From the NCBI GenBank assembly GCA_020444515.1, contig JAHLKX010000002.1:434001-498000 (forward strand): a DNA stretch of 64,000 bases, written 5' to 3'. Position numbers and translations under genes: made by a program. Position 1 is the first letter of the stretch. Every line of letters starts with the position of its first letter. Under the pieces are notes generated by a model, which searched no databases, was not told the DNA's origin, and saw only the letters and a list, made by a program, of their open reading frames with translations. Source of the stretch: Bacteroidota bacterium (GTDB lineage Bacteria; Bacteroidota; Bacteroidia; Bacteroidales; JAADJA01). This document shows positions 8,734-18,524 of this stretch, one piece after another.

Positions 8734-8789
8734 TCCCGGAATGACAAACTTCTATAATGACCTATTATAGAGCTATTCCGGGATTTTTG
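8734..8789 (+). terminator. Nested-hairpin intrinsic terminator
   Basis: The outer stem is TCCCGGAAT (8734-8742) with ATTCCGGGA (8775-8783). Inside it lies a perfect inner stem, TCTATAAT (8751-8758) with ATTATAGA (8764-8771). A T tract follows from 8784. Confidence 0.88.
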
Positions 8790-8904
8790 TATACATGCAT
8801 TTCGTTTAATTTTTCCCATCTATAAAAAGGTTTGAGGCACCCATAAGTGTTTTAAGAATTTGCTAAAGGTTTGGTAATAAAAAATTTATAAAATTTTATT
8901 TGAT

Positions 8905-8936
8905 TAAATTTGCATTTAAATATTTTCTTATATTTG
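8905..8936 (+). promoter_or_regulatory. Bacteroidota-type -7 elements
   Basis: TAAATTTG (8905-8912) and TATATTTG (8929-8936) both match the TAnnTTTG consensus. They lie in an AT-rich region upstream of the T9SS cargo gene at 9098. Confidence 0.5.
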
Positions 8937-9097
8937 CAAATAAGTATCAAATTGGGAAAAATTATCCCGCATCGAAACGACAGATAAACCACAAGATTTA
9001 CACAAAGTTCTCAAAACTAATGATTTATCACAGTGGCATAAGGTTCGCAAAGGCATGTACCAAGCAAATCAAGTGTACAATTTTAAATCTTAGAATC

Positions 9098-10216
9098 ATG
9101 AGGACAATCTACATCACACTAATCGGAATTTTACTCTCCATCAATGCTGTCGCACAAATTTCTTCCGATACTACCTATTCCAAAGAGTGGAACAAAGCCA
9201 ACGAAGAATGGATCTATTTTGACCGGATCATTTCAAATTATGAAAATAATGTTCTTGTTTCGGAACTCATCCAGGTATATGAATATACAGAATGGATCAA
9301 TTATAATGAACGCAACTATTTTTATAACAACGGTCAACTGATCGTTGAGAAAGAAAATTATTGGGACGATCGTCATAATGAGTGGATCGAAAATTACCGT
9401 AAGTTATATGAATACGATCAGGCCGGAAAACTGTTGACCATAACTCACCAGAATATTTTCAACGGAATGTATTTTGATTCATCCCGTGAGATCATGAAGT
9501 ATTCTGCTGATGGTAAATTGATTGAAAAAGAAGTTCAGACCAATGAGGAGGCCTGGACCAAATTTTTGAAATACCAGTATTATTATAATGCCAATGACCT
9601 TTTGATGGAAGAAAATCTTACCTACTGGGAAAATGATCAATGGGGAGAGGTAAGTTTCAAGCTGATGAGCCATTATGATAAGAATGGAAATCTTGTTGAT
9701 AGGGTTAAAACCAAATTGAATGGCAGAAAAGAAATTAAACTAATCCGTGAAGAATTTGTTTATAATCAGGCTGATATGCTTACTGAACAGATTGTTTCGG
9801 AATGGAGTCAAATGAAAAAACAGTGGAATGATAAAAACCGGGCCGTTTATGCCAGTGATCTGAATGGTTATGTTTGTTCTCTGATGAATCAAAATAAGGA
9901 TAAAAAAGCGTGGATCAATTATCTGTTCACTGAGTTTACCGGTACCAATGAGCCTGTAACTGGACTTGAGCTGGCTGATGGGATGACTTTTTCAGTATAC
10001 CCGGTCAACTTTGGCCAAATGGCAAAGATCGAGTTTAATAACCCTTACAATGAGGAATATTTTGTAAAGGTGATAAATGAAAATGGACAATTAGTAGGCT
10101 CTGCGTCTACCACTAATAATGAAGTTGCTATTGATGCAAAACATTTAATAAAAGGAATTTATTTTATTGAACTACAGGGTAGTAATTTATTTTCGGGAAA
10201 ATTCTCGATTAAATAG
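9098..10216 (+). CDS. T9SS type-A sorted protein with YD-like repeats
   Basis: 372 residues from the ATG at 9098, chosen because it begins a clear signal peptide (MRTIYITLIGILLSINAVAQ) and because the longer frame starts with TTG inside the promoter. The middle has repeating short strands of the type YDQAGKLLTI, YSADGKLIEKE, YNANDLLMEENLTYW and YDKNGNLVDRV, resembling YD/RHS-like or DUF3836-like repeats. The last 75 residues (from FSVYPVNFGQMAKIEF to LIKGIYFIELQGS...GKFSIK) form a T9SS C-terminal sorting domain, so the protein is predicted to be secreted and attached to the surface. No catalytic motif is visible. Confidence 0.8.
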   Translation: MRTIYITLIGILLSINAVAQISSDTTYSKEWNKANEEWIYFDRIISNYENNVLVSELIQVYEYTEWINYNERNYFYNNGQLIVEKENYWDDRHNEWIENYRKLYEYDQAGKLLTITHQNIFNGMYFDSSREIMKYSADGKLIEKEVQTNEEAWTKFLKYQYYYNANDLLMEENLTYWENDQWGEVSFKLMSHYDKNGNLVDRVKTKLNGRKEIKLIREEFVYNQADMLTEQIVSEWSQMKKQWNDKNRAVYASDLNGYVCSLMNQNKDKKAWINYLFTEFTGTNEPVTGLELADGMTFSVYPVNFGQMAKIEFNNPYNEEYFVKVINENGQLVGSASTTNNEVAIDAKHLIKGIYFIELQGSNLFSGKFSIK

Positions 10217-10254
10217 GACACCTTACCATGTAGATTACCTTACCTTGATTTGCT

Positions 10255-10286
10255 TAGCCACCCTTTATGGGTGGCTATGTTTTTTT
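10255..10286 (+). terminator. Intrinsic terminator
   Basis: TAGCCACCC (10255-10263) pairs perfectly with GGGTGGCTA (10269-10277); a short T run follows. It ends the T9SS cargo transcript. Confidence 0.88.
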
Positions 10287-10356
10287 ACGGATATAGGAAA
10301 CTGTATTTTCCACCTTTTGGAAATGCGTATGAACTTGTTGATTTTTTCTGTTGAGG

Positions 10357-11355
10357 CTATTCTTCAAATACAACCGTTAACACTGTTTGACCAACAATCT
10401 TTAAGGTCTCTTGGCTGATGGTTTCCATATTATCCCTGACCGTATGCCAGTGATCGAAAAAACTACCGTTCACTGATTGATGATCAAGGTGGATAATATT
10501 GATGGTAGGTATTTTTAAAATCTCATTTACATATTTATGATCATCTTCGATGTAACCTCCCTGCTCAAAAAGAAATCGACTTGAATAGCCAATTTGGTGG
10601 GCGGTATTCCATACTTTTTTAACCAGACCAGGTGCATAATAGAGCGAAAATCCCTCCATGAGGAAAGTGGCATTTTCGGCTCCAACCATATCAAGCAGAA
10701 TCCCATACTTTGCAAAATATCCGGGTATATGCGTGTTGCGCGACCAATATTGTGAACCCAGTGCCCACCAGTCGCCCTCGCCTTTCTGTTGTGAATCCTG
10801 GGGTGGACCGTAATCTTCAAGGTCGAAGAATATAATATCCACACCTACCTTTGGTTTACTAAGACTAATCTGGCGGGCAATTTCCAGCAGAACGCCTACT
10901 CCGCTTGCCCCGTCATTGGCACCATCAATCGGGGTATTGTGATTTTTTATATCCGGATCGTGATCAGCAAAAGGCCGACTATCCCAGTGGGCACAAAGAA
11001 AAATACGATCAGCTTTTTCCGGCTGAAAGGATCCGATGATGTTTTTACCATTCAATACAGTCCCATCATAAGCCCTTGCCTGGAAGGTTTGCACAAATAC
11101 GGTATCTGCCATTCGGTTTAACGTACCAGAAAGGTACTTTGCACAGTCTGTATGAGCCTTAGTCCCGGGAACCCGTGGACCGAAATCGACCTGCATTTGC
11201 ACAAAATGATACGCAGAATCCTTATTGAAATCCGGGATTTTAATTGGTTTTTCGGCTTTTTCAGAAGCTGATTTATGCTTTGCTTTTTGACCATCATTGC
11301 ATCCGACTATCAGAACAACTGTAATGATCATAAAGACATTCAAAAAAAATTTCAT
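10357..11355 (-). CDS. M28-family lipoprotein, glutaminyl-peptide cyclotransferase type
   Basis: 332 residues. A lipobox (LIVGC, Cys19) follows the signal segment. Zinc-peptidase M28 features are present: CAHWDSRPFADHD, then DGANDGASGVGVLLEIA, DIIFFDLEDYG and DMVGAEN, with a late DDHKYVNEI region. The family includes Porphyromonas gingivalis glutaminyl cyclase, whose sequence as I remember it is very similar (HWDSRP, GANDGASGVG, GSQYWSRN). Known role of that enzyme: converting N-terminal Gln of periplasmic or exported proteins to pyroglutamate, common in Bacteroidota after Sec cleavage. An aminopeptidase activity cannot be excluded from sequence. Confidence 0.85.
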   Translation of the reverse strand: MKFFLNVFMIITVVLIVGCNDGQKAKHKSASEKAEKPIKIPDFNKDSAYHFVQMQVDFGPRVPGTKAHTDCAKYLSGTLNRMADTVFVQTFQARAYDGTVLNGKNIIGSFQPEKADRIFLCAHWDSRPFADHDPDIKNHNTPIDGANDGASGVGVLLEIARQISLSKPKVGVDIIFFDLEDYGPPQDSQQKGEGDWWALGSQYWSRNTHIPGYFAKYGILLDMVGAENATFLMEGFSLYYAPGLVKKVWNTAHQIGYSSRFLFEQGGYIEDDHKYVNEILKIPTINIIHLDHQSVNGSFFDHWHTVRDNMETISQETLKIVGQTVLTVVFEE

Positions 11356-11359
11356 CTCA

Positions 11360-12715
11360 TCAAAACGTTAAAGTAAATACTGTTCCTTCATCGGGTTTGG
11401 ATTTAACTGAGATAGAACCTTTGTGCAATGACATTATCTGTCGTGACAGGCTCAATCCAATACCGGAACCTTCCTTTTTCGATGTAAAGAAAGGCATAAA
11501 AATTTTATCGACTATATCAGGCTTAATACCAGTTCCATTATCTGCTACTTCAATCAGTGTTCGGTTATTTTGGTTGTTGTAGGCAATCAATGATATTTCG
11601 GATTGATCATTATTTTTTACAGCATCGATGGCATTCAATACCAGGTTTATCAGCACCTGGTCAAGCAAGTCAGGATCAGCCGTTAACATAAGTTCATCGG
11701 GATAAACCTTACAATTACAGGTGATGTTAAAATTATCAATTTTAGGTTTTAATAACTGTTCGGCCCGCTCAAAAGCTTCTTTTATATGGAAGTACCTGAA
11801 GTTGGGTTGAGGTATCCTGGTAAGATTGCGGTAAATATCTACAAAATTCAAAAGACCTTCACTTCTTTTCTTAATCGTTGAAAGGGCGCTTTCGATATTC
11901 TCAATTTCTTCATCATCAAGCATATTGATTTTATGTTCATCCTCCTTGTCATCAATCAGGATATCACTAATGGTTGAAGCGAGTGAACTGATGGGTGTAA
12001 TGGAATTCATGATCTCATGGGTAAGAACACGGATCAGTTTTTGCCACGATTCAATCTCTTTCTCTTCCAGTTCAGCATGGATATCATGAAAGGCTACCAG
12101 CACAAATTCTTCTCCCCGCATACGAAACTCGGTGGCATACATTGATAACTGTTTGATTTCATCCTCGGTAAATATTTTAACCAAAATCTTATCACCTGCT
12201 TTGAGTTTCAGCATGGTTTCCGGAAGATCCTCTTTAACAGTATTCAGGTCGTTAATATTCCTGATGATGTTTTTTCGGAAAAGTCTTTTAGCAGCATTGT
12301 TATACATATCAATCCTACCCGTAGAATCGAAGCAAATGATACCTATGTTTATATGCTGGACAACCGTTTGCAAATAATTGTAATGTTCTTCTTTTTCAGC
12401 CCTGTTTTTCTTGAATTCTTCCATTACTTCATTAAAGGAAGCGCTCATTTTTTCGAAACTTTTCCCTATATTTTTGTCAGAAAATGTAGTGGAAAAATCG
12501 GCATAGCGAATGCTGTCAAAAAACTGGGACAATTTATTATTGGTTTTGTTGACATAAAGGATCAACATATAAACCTGGAATACAATCATTAGTCCCAATA
12601 TGATGCTGCTTACTTCATGGCGAGCAATGGTAACCAGGTACACAAATAGAAAAACACTTGCTACTATCAGCAAGATCCTTGTGATGACGACCAGGTAAAA
12701 ACGTTTAAATACCAT
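11360..12715 (-). CDS. NtrB/NtrY-like sensor histidine kinase
   Basis: 451 residues. Two TM helices (about 9-31 and 36-54) are followed by a HAMP-like linker, a PAS domain (about 113-215), the dimerisation/H-box LTHEIMNSITPIS (phosphoacceptor His233) and a HATPase domain with N-box Asn361, DNGTG (392-396) and GSGIGLS (417-423). There is almost no periplasmic loop, so the signal is probably read in the membrane or by the PAS domain. Its start overlaps the end of the sigma-54 response regulator gene by 11 nt, so the pair is co-translated. Confidence 0.93.
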   Translation of the reverse strand: MVFKRFYLVVITRILLIVASVFLFVYLVTIARHEVSSIILGLMIVFQVYMLILYVNKTNNKLSQFFDSIRYADFSTTFSDKNIGKSFEKMSASFNEVMEEFKKNRAEKEEHYNYLQTVVQHINIGIICFDSTGRIDMYNNAAKRLFRKNIIRNINDLNTVKEDLPETMLKLKAGDKILVKIFTEDEIKQLSMYATEFRMRGEEFVLVAFHDIHAELEEKEIESWQKLIRVLTHEIMNSITPISSLASTISDILIDDKEDEHKINMLDDEEIENIESALSTIKKRSEGLLNFVDIYRNLTRIPQPNFRYFHIKEAFERAEQLLKPKIDNFNITCNCKVYPDELMLTADPDLLDQVLINLVLNAIDAVKNNDQSEISLIAYNNQNNRTLIEVADNGTGIKPDIVDKIFMPFFTSKKEGSGIGLSLSRQIMSLHKGSISVKSKPDEGTVFTLTF

Positions 12716-14084
12716 ATTTTTCGAGTCTGCGGTAAAGCGAAGCCCTGGTGAGACCCAGTTCTTTTGCAGCTTTACTGATGTTTCCCCCGTGTTTATCGAT
12801 TACTTTTCGGATCAACATTTTTTCGGTTTCCTCAAGATTCATCGAAGGGGTTGTTATATCTGCGGGTTTATTATCATCCATTTGGGAAAGGAAAAAATCA
12901 TGGGGTTCGAGCACATTGGATTCACTCATGATCACGGCCCTTTCAACGGCATGCTGAAGCTCACGAATATTGCCAGGCCAATTGTGCTTCTCGAGTCGTT
13001 TCATCGTGGAGGGACTCACACGCCTGGTCGGTTGGTTGTATTTCTTGCTGTAAATCTTCAAAAAATGGTCGATCAGATCAGGAAGATCCTCCAGCCTCTC
13101 ACGGAGTGGAGGAACATTTACTTCCACCGTATTAATCCGATAAAGTAAATCCTGCCTGAATTTATTGTCATTTACCATTTGGTAAAGTGGCATATTCGTC
13201 GCGCAAACCAAACGAACATCAATCGGAATTTCTTTATTGGTTCCCAGTCGGACCACTTTTCTGTTTTGGAGAACACTCAGGAGTTTACTTTGCAGACTCA
13301 GAGAAAGATTACCAATTTCGTCAAGAAAAATGGTACCTTTATTTGCAGCCTCAAACCTTCCGGCTCGGTCTTCTTTGGCATCGGTGAAAGCGCCCTTTTT
13401 AAAACCGAATAACTCACTTTCAAAAAGCGATTCACTAATGGCACCCAGATCAACGCTGATAAAAACTTCATTGCTTCTGTTGGATGCTTTATGGATAGCC
13501 CGGGCAACAAGCTCTTTTCCCGTTCCGTTTTCTCCCAGGATCAGTATATTAGCATCTGTTTTAGCAACTTTCTGAACCGAAGCCAGAACCTGGTTCATTG
13601 CAGAAGAAGTGCCAATAATATCCACATAAGATTGATCCTGATCTGCCATGAGTACTTTTTGGCGGCTCCTCAGGTTCTCAAGCTCTTTTTTTGATTCACG
13701 TACCTTTAAATTGGCGGTGATCGTTGCCAGCAGCTTTTTGTTTTCCCAGGGTTTGAGCAGGAAATTGGTAGCCCCTTGTTTTATTCCCTGGACAGCCAGT
13801 TCAATGTCGCCGTAACCGGTGATGAAAATCACCACAGCAGCCGGGTCGATCTCGAGGATCACATTCAACCAGTGAAATCCTTCTTTGCCACTGGTAGCAT
13901 CTTTGGAGAAATTCATGTCAAGCAAAATCACATCATAATTTTCAACAGCCAAAAGATTGCGAAGATTATCTGGTTCCTTTTCTGTATGCACAATGTTAAA
14001 ATGCTGTTTCAGAAATAATTTTGCAGCAAGCAATACATCCTGATCGTCATCCACTATCAGGATTTTAGCATCAATTTTTTCCAT
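12705..14084 (-). CDS. NtrC-family sigma-54-dependent response regulator
   Basis: 459 residues in three parts. The receiver (about 5-125) has phosphoacceptor Asp56 in VILLDMNFS and Lys111. The AAA+ domain (about 155-395) has Walker A GENGTGKE (184-191). The Fis-type helix-turn-helix is at the C-terminus (GGNISKAAKELGLTRASLYR). The sigma-54 contact loop reads GAFTDA (231-236) instead of the classical GAFTGA. It partners the histidine kinase encoded immediately downstream; targets are unknown, but a candidate sigma-54 promoter lies at 18525. Confidence 0.94.
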   Translation of the reverse strand: MEKIDAKILIVDDDQDVLLAAKLFLKQHFNIVHTEKEPDNLRNLLAVENYDVILLDMNFSKDATSGKEGFHWLNVILEIDPAAVVIFITGYGDIELAVQGIKQGATNFLLKPWENKKLLATITANLKVRESKKELENLRSRQKVLMADQDQSYVDIIGTSSAMNQVLASVQKVAKTDANILILGENGTGKELVARAIHKASNRSNEVFISVDLGAISESLFESELFGFKKGAFTDAKEDRAGRFEAANKGTIFLDEIGNLSLSLQSKLLSVLQNRKVVRLGTNKEIPIDVRLVCATNMPLYQMVNDNKFRQDLLYRINTVEVNVPPLRERLEDLPDLIDHFLKIYSKKYNQPTRRVSPSTMKRLEKHNWPGNIRELQHAVERAVIMSESNVLEPHDFFLSQMDDNKPADITTPSMNLEETEKMLIRKVIDKHGGNISKAAKELGLTRASLYRRLEKYGI

Positions 14085-14122
14085 GTCCTAATTTAAATTT
14101 CAATAACCACTCTTAGAACTGA

Positions 14123-14153
14123 CAAATATAAAAAAATGTTCGGAATCGGACAA
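14123..14153 (-). promoter_or_regulatory. Promoter of the NtrC/NtrY operon
   Basis: Read on the minus strand: TTG (14153-14151), a 20-nt spacer and TATATTTG (14130-14123), close to the Bacteroidota TTTG-N19-21-TAnnTTTG pattern. It lies about 40 nt upstream of the response-regulator start. Confidence 0.6.
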
Positions 14154-14179
14154 TTAACTTAAGAATATTTTCAAATAAA

Positions 14180-15520
14180 TTAAAGCAATTCATTCGCCAA
14201 ATTCGCCAGCTCTGATCGTTCCCCTTTCTCCAACCTGATGTGGGCGTAAATCTCGTGGTGTTTGATTTTGTCGATGAGGTAAGAGAGGCCGTTACTTTGC
14301 GAATCAAGATACGGTGTGTCGATCTGGTAAATATCACCTGTAAAAATGATCTTGGTTCCCTCGCCTGCACGGGTGATGATGGTTTTCACTTCGTGGGGAG
14401 TCAGGTTTTGTGCTTCGTCCACAATAAAACAAATATTGGATATACTCCTCCCCCGGATGTAAGCTAAAGGCTGGATCAGCAATTTCTCCGATTCCAGCGC
14501 CTCGGTGATCCGTTTGAACTCCTTGTCTTTTTCGCTGTATTGGTTTTGAATGAATTTGAGATTATCCCAAAGCGGCTCCATGTAAGGATTCAACTTCGAT
14601 TTAACATCTCCCGGAAGATAACCTATATCCTTATTACTCAAAGGAACAATGGGACGTGCCAGGAATATCTGTTTAAAGTTCCGTTTTTGTTCCAGTGATC
14701 CCGCCAGTGCCAGCAAGGTTTTCCCGGTCCCAGCTACTCCTTGCAGGGTCACCAGTTTCACGTTGGGATTCATGATGGCGTGCAGGGCGAATACCTGTTC
14801 GGCATTGCGTGGCAGGATTTTATAAGCGGGTCTTTTTTCCACCCGCTCAACTTTATCAAGTCGGGGATTATAATAGGCCAATACCGATGACTGTTCATTT
14901 CGGATAATAAAATAATGGTTGGGGATGGGCGAATCAATGCCCAATTCAGACGCTTCAATCAAGCCATCGCTATACATCTTATCAATCACCGTTCTGTCAA
15001 TATTCTCTAGCAGTGAGATCCCTGAATATAGAGAGTCAAGGTCCTTAATCTTCCCGGTTTCAAAATCTTCGGCAGGAATATTTAATGATTTTGCTTTGAT
15101 GCGCAGGTTTACATCCTTGGTTACCAGTATAACTTTATAATTTGCTTTTTCTTCACGTAAACAAATAGCAGCATTTAAAATACGATGATCCGGTTTGTCA
15201 TCGCCAAAAACCCTGATGGCATTGATCCCATTTTCTGGTATCTCATTCATCTGAACCTTGAACATACCCGATTTCGCGCCTTCCAGTTGAATCCAATCCT
15301 GTAATGTGCCTTTGGTCGATAGGCGGTCCATGATGCGGATGAATTCCCTTGCTTCAAAATTTTTGGTTTCATTTCCTTTTTTGAAATTATCGAGTTCCTC
15401 AAGAACGGTAATGGGGATGACCACATCATTGTCATCAAAACTATTAATCGCATTGTGGTTATACAAAATAACGGATGTGTCCAGGACGAAGATCTTCTTC
15501 TGCACTTTTTTTCTGGCCAT
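14180..15520 (-). CDS. PhoH-family ATPase with N-terminal PIN domain
   Basis: 446 residues. The PIN ribonuclease domain (about 9-155) shows the acidic set around FVLDTSVIL (Asp14), ITVLEELD (Glu41 region), GDDKPDHRI and VTKDVNLR (Asp136). The PhoH domain (about 235-446) has Walker A GVAGTGKT (261-268) and Walker B CFIVDEAQN (from 364). This PIN-PhoH fusion (PhoH2/YlaK type) is described as an ATP-dependent RNA-unwinding ribonuclease. It is a single gene, divergent from polA. Confidence 0.93.
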   Translation of the reverse strand: MARKKVQKKIFVLDTSVILYNHNAINSFDDNDVVIPITVLEELDNFKKGNETKNFEAREFIRIMDRLSTKGTLQDWIQLEGAKSGMFKVQMNEIPENGINAIRVFGDDKPDHRILNAAICLREEKANYKVILVTKDVNLRIKAKSLNIPAEDFETGKIKDLDSLYSGISLLENIDRTVIDKMYSDGLIEASELGIDSPIPNHYFIIRNEQSSVLAYYNPRLDKVERVEKRPAYKILPRNAEQVFALHAIMNPNVKLVTLQGVAGTGKTLLALAGSLEQKRNFKQIFLARPIVPLSNKDIGYLPGDVKSKLNPYMEPLWDNLKFIQNQYSEKDKEFKRITEALESEKLLIQPLAYIRGRSISNICFIVDEAQNLTPHEVKTIITRAGEGTKIIFTGDIYQIDTPYLDSQSNGLSYLIDKIKHHEIYAHIRLEKGERSELANLANELL

Positions 15521-15587
15521 AATTTAATGTTTAAACAGGTAGTAAAATTAGCCAATATTCTGTTGCTGTAGATCAATTCGGGTAAAA

Positions 15588-15616
15588 TTTGCAGTGATTT
15601 GTTTTGTCTATCTTTG
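15588..15616 (+). promoter_or_regulatory. polA promoter
   Basis: TTTG (15588-15591), a 17-nt spacer and TATCTTTG (15609-15616) match the Bacteroidota housekeeping promoter pattern 27 nt before the polA start codon. Confidence 0.6.
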
Positions 15617-15642
15617 TTTGATCAAAGATTAATGTAAGATCA

Positions 15643-18411
15643 ATGCCCGAACAAAAAAAATTATTTCTTCTCGATGCCATGGCCCTCATTTACCGGGCCT
15701 ATTTTGCATTTAGTAAAAATCCCCGGATCAATTCAAAGGGATTGAATACTTCCGCCGTATTTGGTTTTGCCAATACGCTGTTTGATGTTTTGAGAAATGA
15801 GAAACCGACCCATATCGGAGTGGCATTTGATACCATGGCACCCACCCAGCGTCACACCGATTTTGTGGATTACAAAGCCAATCGTGAAGCCATTCCGGAA
15901 GATCTTGCCTTATCTATTCCATTGGTAAAAAAATTACTTGACGGTTTTAACATTCCGGTCTTGTATGCTGATGGATATGAAGCCGATGATGTAATAGGGA
16001 CGCTTGCTAAACAAGCGGAAAAGGATGGATTCATAACCTATATGATGACACCAGATAAGGATTTTGGGCAACTGGTTTCAGACAATATATTAATGTATAA
16101 ACCTGCCAGGATGGGAAACAAAGCAGAGATCATGGGAGTGAAAGAAGTGTGTGAAAAATTTGGAATTGAACGGCCTGAACAAGTTATCGATATTCTGGGA
16201 TTATGGGGGGATGCTTCCGATAACATTCCTGGAATACCCGGAATTGGTGAGAAAAGGGCAAAAGAATTGATTGCCGAATTCGGGAGCATGGAAGCCATCT
16301 TCGAAAACACTGATAAACTCAAGGGAAAGATCAAAGAGAATGTTGAAGCCTATAAGGAACAGGGTCTTCAATCCAAATCACTGGCAACCATCATACTCAA
16401 TGCCCCGGTCGAATTTGAACCAGAAAAGTTGAAAATCCACGAACCCGATCCGGATGCTTTGAAAGCATTGTTTGATGAGCTTGAATTCCGCAATCTTGCC
16501 CAACGTGTTTTTACCGATATTTCTGTAAAAGAAGGTTCTCCCATGAGCTTTCAGGGCGAATTATTTTCTGATGGGGAAACGGAAGGTGTTCAGGAATACA
16601 AAACCATTGAAAATACAGATCATCAGTATTTTTTGGTTGATAATATAGAAAAACGGAAACAACTCCTGCATAAACTTGAAAGATGCAAATCATTTTGCTT
16701 CGATACGGAAACTACCGGTATTGATGCCCATCAGGCAGAATTGGTCGGGATGTCGTTCGCCATTGAGCCTGGAGAAGCCTGGTTTGTTGCCCTACCTGAA
16801 AATTATCATGACTGTCATTCAATTGTTCATGAGTTTAAAGCTGTATTTGAAAATGAGACAATTGAGAAAACAGGACAGAATTTGAAATATGATATTTCTA
16901 TGCTTAGATGGTATGATGTGGAGGTAAAAGGGAAATTGTTTGATACCATGTTAGCGCATTATCTCATTCAGCCGGATATGCGCCACAATATGGATCTATT
17001 GGCTGAAACCTATCTTCATTATAAACCGGTATCCATAGAGTCTCTGATCGGTAAAAAGGGGAAAAAACAACGGAGTATACGGAGTGTTGATCTTGAAGTT
17101 TTAAAGGATTATGCCTGTGAAGATGCGGATATCACCCTTCAACTGAAGACTGTTCTTGCCCCTGAGTTAAAAGAGGCAGAGGCCATCAATCTTTTTGATA
17201 AAATGGAGGTTCCCCTGGTTCCTGTCCTGGCCGCTATGGAATCGGAAGGTGTAAAACTTGATATACAGGCTTTACGGGATTATTCAGGTCAACTTGAAAC
17301 CGAAATCCATGAACTCGAAACGGAAATCCATCAACTTGCCGGAGTGGAATTTAATATTGCATCACCCAAACAGCTGGGAGAAATTCTCTTTGAAAAGCTT
17401 AACATTGTTGAAAAAGCCAAGAAAACCAAAACAGGGCAATTTTCGACCAGTGAAGATGTTCTGCAAAAACTGATAAACAAGCATCCCATCATTCAAAACA
17501 TACTTGATTACCGGTCGCTCACCAAACTTAAGTCAACTTATGTTGATACCCTGCCGGATATGGTCAACCCCCGTACGGGACGCATTCATACCTCCTATAA
17601 TCAGGCTGTTGCCGCAACCGGTAGATTGAGTTCCAATAATCCCAATCTTCAAAATATACCCATCCGTACCGAGCGAGGTCGTGAAATTCGCAAAGCGTTT
17701 GTTCCGCGAAGTGATAATTTTACCCTGCTGGCGGCCGATTATTCACAAATTGAGCTCCGTATTATTGCTGAACTGAGCGGTGATGAAGGGATGATCAGGG
17801 CATTTACAGAAGGGATTGACATTCATACGGCCACCGCTTCCAAAGTTTATGGTGTTGATCTGGGCGATGTCACTGCCGACCAACGCAGGAATGCTAAAAC
17901 AGTAAATTTTGGTATTGTTTACGGTATTTCTGCATTCGGACTTTCAGAGCGTCTGAATATACCAAGAGGTGAGGCTCGGGATATAATCGAACAATATTTT
18001 GAGCAATATCCGGGTGTAAAAGCTTATATGAACCAGTCTGTTGAATTTGCCCGAGAAAAGGGATATGTTCAAACCATTATGGGCCGCAGGCGGTATCTTC
18101 GTGATATAAATTCAAAAAATGCGGTTGTTCGTGGTTTTGCCGAACGAAATGCCATCAATGCACCCATCCAGGGATCTTCGGCTGATATGATCAAGCTAGC
18201 CATGATCAACATTCATAAGGCTATGGTGAAGGAGAATTTTACATCAAAAATGATCCTTCAGGTACATGATGAATTGATTTTTGATACCCACAAAGACGAA
18301 GTGGAAAAACTAAAACCTCTTGTTCAGGAACATATGGTCAATGCCATTCCATTAAAAGTGCCTTTGGTGGTAGAAATAAATACCGGGAATAACTGGTTGG
18401 CTGCGCATTAA
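15643..18411 (+). CDS. polA: DNA polymerase I
   Basis: 922 residues with all three domains. The 5'-3' exonuclease (about 1-290) starts with LFLLDAMALIYRAYFAF and has the helix-hairpin-helix GIPGIGEKRAKELI. The 3'-5' exonuclease (about 330-510) keeps the catalytic signatures FDTETTGID, GQNLKYDISML and YACEDAD, so proofreading should be active, unlike in Taq or Bacillus Pol I. The polymerase has motif A DYSQIELRIIAELSGD, motif B RRNAKTVNFGIVYGISAFG and motif C QVHDELIFD. It functions in Okazaki-fragment processing and repair. It is monocistronic as far as can be seen. Confidence 0.98.
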   Translation: MPEQKKLFLLDAMALIYRAYFAFSKNPRINSKGLNTSAVFGFANTLFDVLRNEKPTHIGVAFDTMAPTQRHTDFVDYKANREAIPEDLALSIPLVKKLLDGFNIPVLYADGYEADDVIGTLAKQAEKDGFITYMMTPDKDFGQLVSDNILMYKPARMGNKAEIMGVKEVCEKFGIERPEQVIDILGLWGDASDNIPGIPGIGEKRAKELIAEFGSMEAIFENTDKLKGKIKENVEAYKEQGLQSKSLATIILNAPVEFEPEKLKIHEPDPDALKALFDELEFRNLAQRVFTDISVKEGSPMSFQGELFSDGETEGVQEYKTIENTDHQYFLVDNIEKRKQLLHKLERCKSFCFDTETTGIDAHQAELVGMSFAIEPGEAWFVALPENYHDCHSIVHEFKAVFENETIEKTGQNLKYDISMLRWYDVEVKGKLFDTMLAHYLIQPDMRHNMDLLAETYLHYKPVSIESLIGKKGKKQRSIRSVDLEVLKDYACEDADITLQLKTVLAPELKEAEAINLFDKMEVPLVPVLAAMESEGVKLDIQALRDYSGQLETEIHELETEIHQLAGVEFNIASPKQLGEILFEKLNIVEKAKKTKTGQFSTSEDVLQKLINKHPIIQNILDYRSLTKLKSTYVDTLPDMVNPRTGRIHTSYNQAVAATGRLSSNNPNLQNIPIRTERGREIRKAFVPRSDNFTLLAADYSQIELRIIAELSGDEGMIRAFTEGIDIHTATASKVYGVDLGDVTADQRRNAKTVNFGIVYGISAFGLSERLNIPRGEARDIIEQYFEQYPGVKAYMNQSVEFAREKGYVQTIMGRRRYLRDINSKNAVVRGFAERNAINAPIQGSSADMIKLAMINIHKAMVKENFTSKMILQVHDELIFDTHKDEVEKLKPLVQEHMVNAIPLKVPLVVEINTGNNWLAAH

Positions 18412-18524
18412 TCCGTATAATCCAACGGTTTCTAAAACCAGTCAGGCGCAAAAAACTAAAGTTCATCCTTATTCCTTATCATCTTATCCCCTAATTAAAG
18501 CGATTTCGGAGGATGTTTCATTTT

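Larger units (their letters stand above)
8725..9097 (+). other. Intergenic region: terminator, promoter and leader
   Basis: It holds the nested terminator (8734-8789), a very AT-rich stretch with two TAnnTTTG elements (8905-8912 and 8929-8936) and a leader of roughly 150 nt before the ATG at 9098. The reading frame stays open back to a TTG at 8900, but that codon lies inside the promoter and the extra residues are not signal-peptide-like. Confidence 0.6.

Noticed and set aside
9034..9049. Sigma-54-like TGGCAT-N5-TCGCA upstream of the T9SS cargo gene
   Set aside because: Two mismatches to the consensus, and clear TAnnTTTG elements lie upstream; kept only as a remote possibility.
8900..9097. 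N-terminal extension of the T9SS cargo gene to position 8900
   Set aside because: The frame opens with TTG inside an AT-rich promoter region, and only the ATG at 9098 begins a normal signal peptide.
10167..10418. 83-codon plus-strand frame
   Set aside because: It overlaps the end of the T9SS gene, crosses the terminator at 10255 and runs into the convergent M28 gene.
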